Part shown: positions 54,459 to 62,829 of the stretch, piece by piece
How the letters are laid out: each line of letters opens with the position of its first letter
Position numbering within the stretch: position 1 is the first letter of the stretch
Assembly (NCBI GenBank): GCA_963703045.1
Contig: OY969782.1
Location: 1,860,001-1,924,000, forward strand
Origin: Miltoncostaea sp963703045
GTDB taxonomy: Bacteria; Actinomycetota; Thermoleophilia; Miltoncostaeales; Miltoncostaeaceae
Length of the DNA: 64,000 nucleotides
Reading direction: 5' to 3'
Notes under the pieces: model-generated
Database searches by the model: none
The model's input: the letters and a program-made list of their open reading frames with translations, nothing else
Told to the model about the DNA's origin: nothing
Made by a program: the position numbers and the translations under genes

Positions 54459-55553
54459 CTAGCGGGGCGCGCGCCCGGGACGGCTGACGCGCATCGTCAC
54501 CGTCGCGCGGTCGCGCAGGCCGTCCCCGATCAGCACCACGCGGACGCGGTAGACCCCGGGACGCGTGTCGCGCGGCAGCCGCACCGTGGTCCGCACCGGC
54601 CCGCTCAGCTTGCGGATCGCGCGCACGGTTCCGCCGCCGCGCGGCACGACGCTGACCACCGCGCGGCCGGGCCGCGTGATCGCCACCCTCACGGCACGCG
54701 CGCCGGCGCGCGTCACGGCGAGGCCGCCGGGCGCGGCCACCGCGGCGTCGACGCCCCGCGCGGGAGACGAGGGGGATGCGAGGAAGGCCCGGTACTGGGC
54801 GACCCAGTCGCGGGCGGCGTCGGGGTCGCGCAGGCCGTAGGCGGCCGGCCCGGCGGCCAGCATCGAGCGGCCGGCGGGGGTCGAGCGCACGCGCGCCCAC
54901 ACCTCGGCCTGCCCGGCGCCGCCGTCCGGTCCGAGGATCAGGCGCAGCTCCCCACCCGCGCGCGGCCAGCGGGCGGCCCAGCGGGTGGGGTGCTGGGCCA
55001 TCTCGCGCGCCGGCAGCGGGCTCATGTCGCCCCGGTAGGTCTGCAGGTACGTCGCGCGGCCGCGGCTGACGGCGCCGACCAGAGCGCGCAGCACGGGGGG
55101 GAGGGCGCGGCGCGGATCGGCGCGCCCCACCCGCTCGACGAGCGAGGGCGACGCGTAGAACACCACCCGGCGGGCGTTGGGGCCGAGGGACTCGAGGGCC
55201 GAGGCCAGAGCGCGCGCGCCGGCGGGCGACCACTGCGCCGGGACGATCTCGTTGACGCCGACGATGCCGCCGGCCCCGTCGGCGCTCCACCCCTGGCGCA
55301 GCAGGGCCGCGATGCGCGCCGAGCTGCTCCCGGCCAGCTCGCGGCCGCTCACCTTGCCCACGCTGCGCCCGCGCGGCCAGCGTCCGTCCCGGCGGGCAGG
55401 GGTCTGGCGCAGGGTGGCGCCGCCGCCGAGCCCGTCGTCGATGGCGACCGCGGCGTCGTGGGGCACGTACAGCAGGGGCGGGTCGGCCGCGGCCGCCGAT
55501 CCGGCGGGGGCCAGGACCAGGGCGCCGGCCACCGTCAGGATGGTGAGGCGCAT
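54459..55553 (-). CDS. Secreted protein of unknown function
   Basis: A 364-residue exported protein: signal peptide LTILTVAGALVLAPAGSAAAA with AxA cleavage, a 240-residue alpha/beta domain (LLYVPHDAAVAIDDG, AGGIVGVNEIVPAQWSPAGARALASALESLG, RRVVFYASPSLVERVG, RATYLQTYRGDMSPLPAREM), and a C-terminal beta-sandwich of about 90 residues (GGLAVTRAGARAVRVAITRPGRAVVSVVPR ...). It is convergent with the secreted glycoside hydrolase. The VNEI and TYRGDM segments suggest a barrel-like enzyme, but I cannot place it. Confidence 0.7.
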   Translation of the reverse strand: MRLTILTVAGALVLAPAGSAAAADPPLLYVPHDAAVAIDDGLGGGATLRQTPARRDGRWPRGRSVGKVSGRELAGSSSARIAALLRQGWSADGAGGIVGVNEIVPAQWSPAGARALASALESLGPNARRVVFYASPSLVERVGRADPRRALPPVLRALVGAVSRGRATYLQTYRGDMSPLPAREMAQHPTRWAARWPRAGGELRLILGPDGGAGQAEVWARVRSTPAGRSMLAAGPAAYGLRDPDAARDWVAQYRAFLASPSSPARGVDAAVAAPGGLAVTRAGARAVRVAITRPGRAVVSVVPRGGGTVRAIRKLSGPVRTTVRLPRDTRPGVYRVRVVLIGDGLRDRATVTMRVSRPGRAPR

Positions 55554-55631
55554 CAGCGCGGTATCGTTCCACGCCGGCGCCGCGCCCCGCCCGCCCTTCG
55601 CGAAACGCTTACACGGAGCCCGCGGCGCGCA

Positions 55632-56324
55632 TCAGACCCAGGCGCCGACACCGCCGATGGCGGCGAGCAGCGAGAGCACCAGCACGCCGAGCACGATGCC
55701 GGCGGTGGCCATGCCGCGACCCGCCAGCCGCTCCTCCGAGGAGCGGATGTCGCCGAGGGCGAGCGTGCCGTACGCCACGGCGAGGCCGGCCGTGACCACC
55801 GTCGCGACGCCCACGATGCCGAGGATGGCGGCGAACGGGGCCGTGCGGGCGCGCTGCAGCCGCCCCGGCGCCAGGCGCACGGGGGGCGCCGCCTGGGCGA
55901 CCATGCGGACGCCCACGAGCGCGATCACCACGCCCACGAGCGACGTCCAGAACCCGGCCACCAACAGCAGGCCGCCCCCGCGCATCGAGAGGTCGGCGCC
56001 GTCGGCGAGCTCGTCCGACGTGCGGGCGGCGATCACGAGGAACGCGGCGACGAGGCTGAGGCCGGTGCCGAGCACCAGCGAGACCAGGTGCAGCCACAGC
56101 AGGCGCAGCGCCGCCGCGGCCAGCACGACCGCGGCCCCCAGCCCGGCGATCACCGCGACCGACGCCCCCGTCCCGGCGACGTAGAGGCCGCCGGCCGACG
56201 CGCCCGCGGGGCCGGCGCCGATGTCCGACAGGGGCGAGAGCGCGATGAGCACGCCCGCGAGGCCGGCGAGGGCGAGTCCGCCGCGGACGACGGAGATGGC
56301 GCGGTCGAGGGGTTCGGCGGGCAC
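55632..56324 (-). CDS. Polytopic membrane protein, unknown
   Basis: A 230-residue protein with about six hydrophobic helices, for example VVRGGLALAGLAGVLIALSP, VAVIAGLGAAVVLAAAALRLLWL, LLLVAGFWTSLVGVVIALVG and TAGIVLGVLVLSLLAAIGGVGAWV. It has no charged catalytic residues within helices and no recognisable family signature. The last helices resemble the DUF4190/DUF4870-like small membrane proteins. It is transcribed behind the phosphoesterase with a 10-base gap, so it is probably in the ddl operon. Confidence 0.65.
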   Translation of the reverse strand: MPAEPLDRAISVVRGGLALAGLAGVLIALSPLSDIGAGPAGASAGGLYVAGTGASVAVIAGLGAAVVLAAAALRLLWLHLVSLVLGTGLSLVAAFLVIAARTSDELADGADLSMRGGGLLLVAGFWTSLVGVVIALVGVRMVAQAAPPVRLAPGRLQRARTAPFAAILGIVGVATVVTAGLAVAYGTLALGDIRSSEERLAGRGMATAGIVLGVLVLSLLAAIGGVGAWV

Positions 56325-56334
56325 TCGGGCGACC

Positions 56335-57009
56335 CTAGCGCCGGGGGAGGGGGACGACGGTGGGACGGATGCCCCCGGAACCGACCTCGAGGATGCCCAC
56401 GCTCGGCCGCATCGCCTCGGCGCCGAGCTGGCGCCGGAAGCGGCGCACCGCGCGGTCGGCGATGCCGCCCACGCCCGTCCGCGGCGACGCGCCGCCGTGC
56501 AGGCTGCCCCAGGGGCAGACCGCGCCGGGCGAGAAGCGCAGCACCCCGTCGCGACGGACGGCGACCGGCTCGTGCCAGTGGCCGTGGACGATCGCGTCGA
56601 CAGGCCCCAGGCGGCGCGCGAGCGCGCCGTGGATTCCGCCGCGATAGGGCACGTCGCGCCCGGCGGCCAGCCCCGCGACGACCACCGAGGCGTCGATCAG
56701 GTGGGCCCGGTGCCCGTGGACCAGGCCGATGCGGTGCCCCCCCGCCGCCACGACCGCCGTGTCGGGCAGGGCCAGGCCGCCCAGGCGGTCGTGGTCGCCC
56801 CGCACCGCGACCACCGGCGCCACGACCTCGAGCGCGTCGAGCACCGCCGGCACGCTCAGATCGCCGGCGTGGAGGATCAGGTCACAGCCCTCGAGGGCCG
56901 CGCGCACCGTGTCGGGCAGGCTCGCCATGTACTCGCCGACGTGGGTGTCGGCCACCACGCCGATGCGGGTGGTGCGGGCCGCCCCGCGCGGCCTGCCGGC
57001 GCTCAGCAC
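56335..57009 (-). CDS. Calcineurin-like metallophosphoesterase, YfcE/MJ0936 type
   Basis: A 224-residue phosphodiesterase. Metal-binding motifs are GVVADTHVGEY (D-x-H), ILHAGDLSVPAVLDAL (GD), VRGDHD (a GDHD variant of the usual GN-x-D) and IVHGHWHEP (GHxH). Relatives hydrolyse phosphodiesters such as bis-pNPP; the natural substrate is unknown. The C-terminal part has about 60 residues more than minimal YfcE. GTG 57009 overlaps the ddl stop by seven bases. Confidence 0.85.
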   Translation of the reverse strand: MLSAGRPRGAARTTRIGVVADTHVGEYMASLPDTVRAALEGCDLILHAGDLSVPAVLDALEVVAPVVAVRGDHDRLGGLALPDTAVVAAGGHRIGLVHGHRAHLIDASVVVAGLAAGRDVPYRGGIHGALARRLGPVDAIVHGHWHEPVAVRRDGVLRFSPGAVCPWGSLHGGASPRTGVGGIADRAVRRFRRQLGAEAMRPSVGILEVGSGGIRPTVVPLPRR

Positions 57010-58034
57010 CGATAGCGGCGGGCCTCGTCGGCGCGGGCGACGCCGAGGTCGATCAGCCGCGCCACCAGCTCCCCGTACGGGACGCCCCCCGCCTCGAGCA
57101 GGCGCGCATAGACGCTCGTCGGGGTGAACCCCGGCATCGTGTTGAGCTCCGAGAGCAGCACCTCGCCCTCGTCGGTCACGAAGAAGTCGATGCGGGCCAG
57201 GCCGGCGCAGTCAACGGCGGCGAAGGCGCGCAGGGCGAGCTCGCGGGCGCGCTCGGCCACCGCGGCGGGCAGGTCGGCCGGCACCTGCACGCGCGACCGG
57301 CCCGGCTCGTACTTGGTCGCGTAGTCGTACCAGTCGCCGTCGAAGGTGATCTCGCCGACCGGCGAGGCGATCGGCACCGGGCCGTCGAGCACGCCCACCT
57401 CGACCTCACGCCCCCGGATGGCGCGCTCGACGAGGGCCTTCCCGTCGTGGGCGAACGCGAGGGAGAGGGCGCCGGCGAGCCCGCCGGCGTCGGCGACCGG
57501 GCTGATCCCCACGCTCGACCCGAGACGCGCGGGCTTGCAGAAGGCCGGGTAACCCGGGTGACCCGCGATGCGCTCCGCGACACCGTCCGGGTCGCGCTGC
57601 CACTCGGCGGCGGTCACGACCGCGTGCTCGGGCGTCGGGATGCCGGCGTGCGAGAGGAAGACCTTGAAGAGGGCCTTGTCCATCGCGACGGCCGAGGCCG
57701 CCACCCCGGCGCCGACGTACGGCACCCCTGCGGTCTCGAGCGCCCCCTGGATCGTGCCGTCCTCGCCGTGCGGGCCGTGCAGCACGGGGAACACCACGTC
57801 GACCGGGCGCTCGGGTCCACCGGCCAGCGAGGTGAGCCGGGCGGCGCCGTCGGGGCCCGGCACGATGGCGACCGGGTCGCCGTCGACGCTCCAGCCGCCC
57901 TCGGACGAGATCAGGATGGGCGTCACCGAGAAGAGCTCGGGGTCGAGCGCGTCGATGACGGCGCGCGCCGAGGCCAGCGAGACGTCGTGCTCGCTGCTGC
58001 GCCCGCCCATCAGCACCGCCACGGCGCGCGTCAT
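57003..58034 (-). CDS. ddl: D-alanine--D-alanine ligase
   Basis: A 343-residue ATP-grasp enzyme making the D-Ala-D-Ala dipeptide for peptidoglycan. Signatures are MGGRSSEHDVSLASA, VFPVLHGPHGEDGTIQG and FCKPARLGSSVGIS. The C-terminal ATP/Mg site is GLARIDFFVTDEGEVLLSELNTMPGFTPTS. ATG 58034 overlaps the pknB stop (ATGA), linking cell-wall precursor synthesis directly to the division kinase operon. Confidence 0.95.
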   Translation of the reverse strand: MTRAVAVLMGGRSSEHDVSLASARAVIDALDPELFSVTPILISSEGGWSVDGDPVAIVPGPDGAARLTSLAGGPERPVDVVFPVLHGPHGEDGTIQGALETAGVPYVGAGVAASAVAMDKALFKVFLSHAGIPTPEHAVVTAAEWQRDPDGVAERIAGHPGYPAFCKPARLGSSVGISPVADAGGLAGALSLAFAHDGKALVERAIRGREVEVGVLDGPVPIASPVGEITFDGDWYDYATKYEPGRSRVQVPADLPAAVAERARELALRAFAAVDCAGLARIDFFVTDEGEVLLSELNTMPGFTPTSVYARLLEAGGVPYGELVARLIDLGVARADEARRYRC

Positions 58035-60031
58035 CCGCGACGGCCGGGCGGGCCGTTGCCGTCCGGGCCGCGCCCGCGGCCGTCGCCGGCGAGCTGGTCG
58101 GTCGTGGGGGGAGGCGCCGGGACGGCCGTGGTGTCGCCGCCGGTGGAGCTGCCGTCGCCCTCGTCGGGGTCCGGGCCCGAGCTCACGGTGATGACGACGT
58201 TGGAGCCGCGGTCGACGGGGGTCCCCTCGGACGGGCTGACGTCGATCACCACGCCGTCGGGCTCGTCGGAGGTCGCGCCCTCGCTGGTGACCGTGAACCC
58301 GGCCTGCTCGAGCTTCGCCACGGCGTCGGTGGCGTTGTTGCCGATGACCCCCGACGGCACCTGCACCTGGCTCACCGCCGCGGCCACGACCACGTTGACC
58401 GTCGAGCCGCGCGCCACCTTCACCGTCGGGCCCGGGTCCTGTCGGATGATGGTGCCGGCGGCGAAGTCGCCGTTCTCCTCCTCGGCGATGTTGCCGAGCT
58501 CGAGTCCGAAGTTCTGCAGCTCCGCCCGAGCCGAGTCGATCCCCTGCTGCCGCACGTCGGGCACGGCGACCTGCTCGGGCCCGCTCGAGACCGTGATCGT
58601 GACGGTGCTTCCCACCTCGGCCGAGCTCTCGCCGGGGGGGTCCTGCGAGATCACGAGCCCCGACGCGACGTCGTCGCTCGCCTGCGTCTCGACGGCCACG
58701 TCGAACTGCGCCGCCCTCAGCTTCTGGGTCGCGACGTCGCGCGTGTCGTCCACGACGTCCGGCACCGTCGCGTCGCCCGGCCCGCCGCTCACGCGCAGCG
58801 TCACCGCGTCGCCCTCGCGGGCCTGCTGACCGGCGCCGGGGATCGTGCCGATCGCCTCGCCCGCCGGCACCTCGGCGCTGGTCACGGTGCTCGGCTCCAC
58901 CGTCAGGCCGAGCGCCTCGAGCGCAGCGGTCGCCTGCTCCTGCGACTGGCCCGCGACGGGGGGGATGGTGACGGTCGCGGCGTCGTCGCCCCCCAGGAGG
59001 GCGAAGGCGCCCGCGGCGATCGCGATCGCGAGGATCGCCAGGGCCGCGATCAACGGCCAGCGACGGCGCCCGCGGGGCGGCTCGTCCGGCGGGGGCGGCG
59101 CGACCCGGGTGGGGCCGGGCACCGGCTCCATCACGCGGGTCCGGCCGGTGTCGCCCATCGGCGCGACGGCGGGGAGGACACGGGTCGTGCCGCCCGAGCC
59201 GTCGATCTCGGCACGCGCCTCGTCGAGCGCGTGGCTCAGCTCCTGGGCGGTGCGGTACCGCTCGGACGGGCGCTTGGCGAGCGCGCGCATGATCACGGCC
59301 TCGAGCGCGGGCGGCACGCTCGGCTCGATCTCGCTGGGCGGCCGGGGCGGGTCGCTCACCTGCTTCATGGCGACGGCCACCGGGGGCCCTCCGTCGAACG
59401 GCACCCGCCCGGTCAGCATCTCGTAGATCACGATGCCGACCGCGTAGCAGTCGCTCGCGGAGGTGACCTCGCCCCCGCGCGCCTGCTCGGGCGACAGGTA
59501 CTGCGCCGTCCCGATCACCGTGCCGGCCTCGGTCATGTCCGACTCGGCGCCCGCCCGGGCGATGCCGAAGTCGGTCACCTTGAGGCGGCCGTCCTCGGCC
59601 ACCAGCACGTTCTGCGGCTTGACGTCGCGGTGCACCAGATCCCGCCGGTGGGCGGCGCCGAGCGCCGCGAGGATCTCCTGGGCATAGTCGATCGCCGTGA
59701 GCGGGGGAAGGGGCGCCCGGCTGCGGATGACCTGCTTCAGGTCGGGCCCGGACAGGTACTCCATGACGATGTAGTAGCCGCCGTCGGCCTCGCCGCGGTC
59801 GTAGACCGCGACGATGTTCGGGTGGTTGAGGCCGGCGGCCGCCGACGCCTCGCGCCGGAAGCGCTCGACGAACTGGGGGTCGGAGGCGTAGGTCTCCGAC
59901 AGCACCTTGACCGCCACCTCGCGGCCGAGCATGCGGTCACGCGCGATGTACACCCGGGCCATCCCGCCCGCCCCGAGCTGGCGTCCCAGCTCGTAGCGGC
60001 CGCCGACGACGTCCCCCGTCGAGAAGCTCAT
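58031..60031 (-). CDS. pknB: Ser/Thr protein kinase with four PASTA domains
   Basis: A 666-residue PknB-type receptor kinase that senses peptidoglycan fragments and controls growth and division. The kinase domain (12-270) has LGAGGMARVY, VAVKVL, HRDVKPQN, DFGIA and SPEQ. The linker contains TRVLPAV and TRVMEPV, likely phospho-threonine sites, then one membrane helix (LIAALAILAIAIAAGAFALL). Four PASTA domains follow, beginning near TIPPVAGQS, TVPDVVDDT, AVPDVRQQG and QVPSGVIGN. The C-terminus is Gly/Pro-rich. It overlaps pbpA and ddl by four bases each. Confidence 0.96.
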   Translation of the reverse strand: MSFSTGDVVGGRYELGRQLGAGGMARVYIARDRMLGREVAVKVLSETYASDPQFVERFRREASAAAGLNHPNIVAVYDRGEADGGYYIVMEYLSGPDLKQVIRSRAPLPPLTAIDYAQEILAALGAAHRRDLVHRDVKPQNVLVAEDGRLKVTDFGIARAGAESDMTEAGTVIGTAQYLSPEQARGGEVTSASDCYAVGIVIYEMLTGRVPFDGGPPVAVAMKQVSDPPRPPSEIEPSVPPALEAVIMRALAKRPSERYRTAQELSHALDEARAEIDGSGGTTRVLPAVAPMGDTGRTRVMEPVPGPTRVAPPPPDEPPRGRRRWPLIAALAILAIAIAAGAFALLGGDDAATVTIPPVAGQSQEQATAALEALGLTVEPSTVTSAEVPAGEAIGTIPGAGQQAREGDAVTLRVSGGPGDATVPDVVDDTRDVATQKLRAAQFDVAVETQASDDVASGLVISQDPPGESSAEVGSTVTITVSSGPEQVAVPDVRQQGIDSARAELQNFGLELGNIAEEENGDFAAGTIIRQDPGPTVKVARGSTVNVVVAAAVSQVQVPSGVIGNNATDAVAKLEQAGFTVTSEGATSDEPDGVVIDVSPSEGTPVDRGSNVVITVSSGPDPDEGDGSSTGGDTTAVPAPPPTTDQLAGDGRGRGPDGNGPPGRRG

Positions 60032-61464
60032 CGCGCCTCGATCGCGGCGCGCATGACCGCCGCCGCGACGGGGGCGGCCGCCGTGCCGCCGGTGGACGAG
60101 GTGTCCTCGATCACGACCGCGACGGCCACGACGGGGTCGATCGATGGTGCGAAGCCGATGAACCAGGCCTGGTTGCGATCGGCGTCGCTCGTCTCGGCGG
60201 TGCCGGTCTTGCCGGCGACCGTCACGCCGGCGCTCGACAGCGCCGCCGCCGTGCCGGTGCCCTCGCGCACGACGTTCTCCATCATCGCCGTCAGCTCCGC
60301 CGCCGCGTCCGCGCTCATCACCTGGTCGAGCTCCTGGGGGGTCGCGCGCTGCACCTCCTGGCCGCTGCGGTCGACGATGCGCGACATCAGCCGCGGCGCC
60401 ATGAGCGTGCCTCCGTTGGCGACCGCCGACGCGACCATCGCCATCTGGAGCGGTGTGACGGCCAGGCGCTCCTGGCCGATGGCGATGCGGGCGGTGTCGG
60501 TGTCGCCCTCGTCGTTGGGCAGCAGGGCTCCGTCGTCGCCGCGACGGCCCGAGGCCGACACCTCCTCGTCGGGCAGGTCGATGGGCGTGCGCTCGCCGAA
60601 CCCGTACGCGGTCATCGTGTCGCCCAGCGACGCGGGTCCGAGGGTGTCGCCGATCCGGGCGAAGGTGGTGTTGATGGAGTTGGTGAGCGCGGTGGTCAGC
60701 GTGTGCTGGCCGAAGGTCCTGCCGCCGAAGTTGCGGATGTCGCCGCCAGGGGTCTCGAAGCTGCCGGTGTCGTCGAAGCTGCTGTTCGCGTCGAAGAGCC
60801 CGTTCTCGAGCGCCGACGTCGCGGTGACCACCTTAAAGGTCGAGCCGGGCGGGTACCTGCCGGCCGAGGCGCGATCGAGCAATGGACCGCCGTCGGCCGG
60901 GATCGCGCCGAAGTCGGTGATCGCCTGCTCGAGGCTGAACGTGGGGGCCGACGCCATGGCGAGGACCGCGCCGGTCGCCGGGTCGAGCGCCACCACCGCG
61001 CCGCGCCCCCCCGCGAGCTGCTCCTCGGCGACGGTCTGGATGCGTGTGTCGAGGCTGAGGACGACGTCGGCGCCGCGCTTCTCCTTCAGGTTGAGCCGCT
61101 GCAGCAACGGCTCGGTGCCGAAGCTGCCCGACAGGTAGCGGTTGTAGGTGCTCTCGAGACCGGTCTTGCCGCGCTGGTCCGAGGTGTAGCCGACGACGTG
61201 CGACGCGAGGCTGCCCTGCGGGTAGAGGCGCTCGAACACCCGCCGGCCCTCGATGCGACGGGCGCGGCTCGCGGCCAGCACGCGGCGGTCGGCCGAGAGG
61301 ATGCGGCCCCGGTCGATCAGCCGCTCGGCCTGCTGGGTCTGCAGGTTGCCGGGACGGTCCCGCAGGTCGCCGGCGGCGACCACCTGCCACCAGCCGAGCA
61401 TCAGCACCAGCAGGGTGAACCCCCCGGCGAGGGTCAGGTAGAGGCGGCGGATGGAGCGGTTCAC
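60028..61464 (-). CDS. pbpA: Peptidoglycan transpeptidase, class B penicillin-binding protein
   Basis: A 478-residue class B PBP. One N-terminal membrane helix is followed by the dimerisation domain (RGRILSADRRVLAASR) and the transpeptidase domain with PPGSTFKVV (SxxK nucleophile), TNSINTTF (SxN) and VAGKTGTAE (KTG). It cross-links peptidoglycan together with the FtsW/RodA glycosyltransferase encoded just upstream. GTG 61464 overlaps the ftsW stop by four bases and its own stop overlaps pknB. Confidence 0.95.
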   Translation of the reverse strand: MNRSIRRLYLTLAGGFTLLVLMLGWWQVVAAGDLRDRPGNLQTQQAERLIDRGRILSADRRVLAASRARRIEGRRVFERLYPQGSLASHVVGYTSDQRGKTGLESTYNRYLSGSFGTEPLLQRLNLKEKRGADVVLSLDTRIQTVAEEQLAGGRGAVVALDPATGAVLAMASAPTFSLEQAITDFGAIPADGGPLLDRASAGRYPPGSTFKVVTATSALENGLFDANSSFDDTGSFETPGGDIRNFGGRTFGQHTLTTALTNSINTTFARIGDTLGPASLGDTMTAYGFGERTPIDLPDEEVSASGRRGDDGALLPNDEGDTDTARIAIGQERLAVTPLQMAMVASAVANGGTLMAPRLMSRIVDRSGQEVQRATPQELDQVMSADAAAELTAMMENVVREGTGTAAALSSAGVTVAGKTGTAETSDADRNQAWFIGFAPSIDPVVAVAVVIEDTSSTGGTAAAPVAAAVMRAAIEAR

Positions 61465-62829
61465 GCGACGAGCTCCTCGCGGCGCTGGTCGCGCTCGATC
61501 TCGCGCGCCTGCGCCTCGGCCCGCCGGCGCTCGCGCCGCGACGGCGTGTTGCCGGTGGCCGAGCGGTGGCTGATGATCAGCAGCAGGGCGATCAGCACGA
61601 AGTTCGTGACCACGCTCGACCCGCCGTAGCTGAGGAACGGCAGGGTCACGCCGGTGAGCGGCACGAGGCGGGTCACGCCCCCGATGATCAGGATGGCCTG
61701 CAGCCCGAGCGCCGCCGTCAGGCCGCCGGCGAGCAGCTTCGAGAACCCGTCGTTGGCCTGGGCGGCGATGACGAAGCCGCGCTGGATCAACAGGAGGAAC
61801 CCGAGCAGCAGGCCCACGCCGCCCACGTAGCCGAGCTCGCTGGCGACGGCCGAGAACATGAAGTCGGTCTGCAGCGCCGGGATGACGGTGGTGCCCCCGT
61901 CGGTGACGAGGAAGCCCCGCCCGAGGCCCGGCCCCACGATGCCGCCCTCGGCGAGCGCGTAGAGCGACTGCACGAGCTGGTAGCCCTGGTCCTGCGGGTC
62001 GTCGAACGGGCGCAGCCAGTTGTCGACGCGCGTCTGGATGCGCGGCACCACGGCGTACACGGCCGCCGAGCCGATCACGAACGCGCCGAGGCCGAAGCCG
62101 GTGTAGGCGACCCTGCCGGTCGCGAGGTAGATCATCGCGAGGAAGATCCCGAGGAACAGCAGGGCGGTGCCGAAGTCGTTGAGGATCACGACGAGGGCGA
62201 GGCAGGCGCCGAGGAAGAGCAGCACCGGCCCGAGCGCCGCCATCGGCGGCACCGGCACGCCCATGACGCGGCCGGTCGGGATGGCCAGCAGCTCCCGCTT
62301 GTCGCGCAGGTAGGCCGCCAGGAAGATGACCAACAGCACCTTGGCGACCTCGCCGAGCTGGACCGTCTGCCCGCCCCCGATCTGGATCCAGAGCTTCGCC
62401 CCGTTGATGCGGGTGCCGAAGACCATCGTGATCACGAGCAGGCCGACCGCGGTCAGCCCGATCAGGTAGGTGTAGCGCTCGAGCGCGCGGTGGTCGGGCA
62501 GCGCGAACACGGTGACGATGAACGCCGACCCGCCCACGGCCATCCAGACCGCCTGATCGGCCGCGAGCGCGGGGCTGATGCGGTACAGCTCGACCAGGCC
62601 GATGGCCACCAGCACGCCCACCGTCGGGAGCACGAAGGCGTCGGCCCGCGGAGCGCGCAGGCGCAGCGCCACGTGCATCGCCACGAACACCGCGAGCACG
62701 CCGCGCGGCTCCCGGGAGGGGGCCGTAGTCGAGCGTGTCGGTGCGGGCGGTGGCGACCGATCCCATCCCGACCAGGCCGAGCAGCAGCGCCGGGATCATG
62801 AATCCCAGCTCTCGTGTGCGTGCGCTCAC
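61461..62829 (-). pseudogene. FtsW/RodA/SpoVE-family peptidoglycan polymerase, +1 frameshift
   Basis: A SEDS glycosyltransferase that polymerises lipid II. The N-terminal part from 62829 (RTRELGFMIPALLLGLVGMGSVATA ... LDYGP) is followed, in the next frame, by the other helices. These include INGAKLWIQIGGGQTVQLGEVAKV, FGTALLFLGIFLAMIY, and the C-terminal hallmark PLTGVTLPFLSYGGSSVVTNF. The switch lies near 62715-62724; dropping one C from a run of five restores one frame of about 455 residues. The gene should be essential, so a sequencing error is favoured. Position between pstP and pbpA matches actinobacterial ftsW/rodA. Confidence 0.9.
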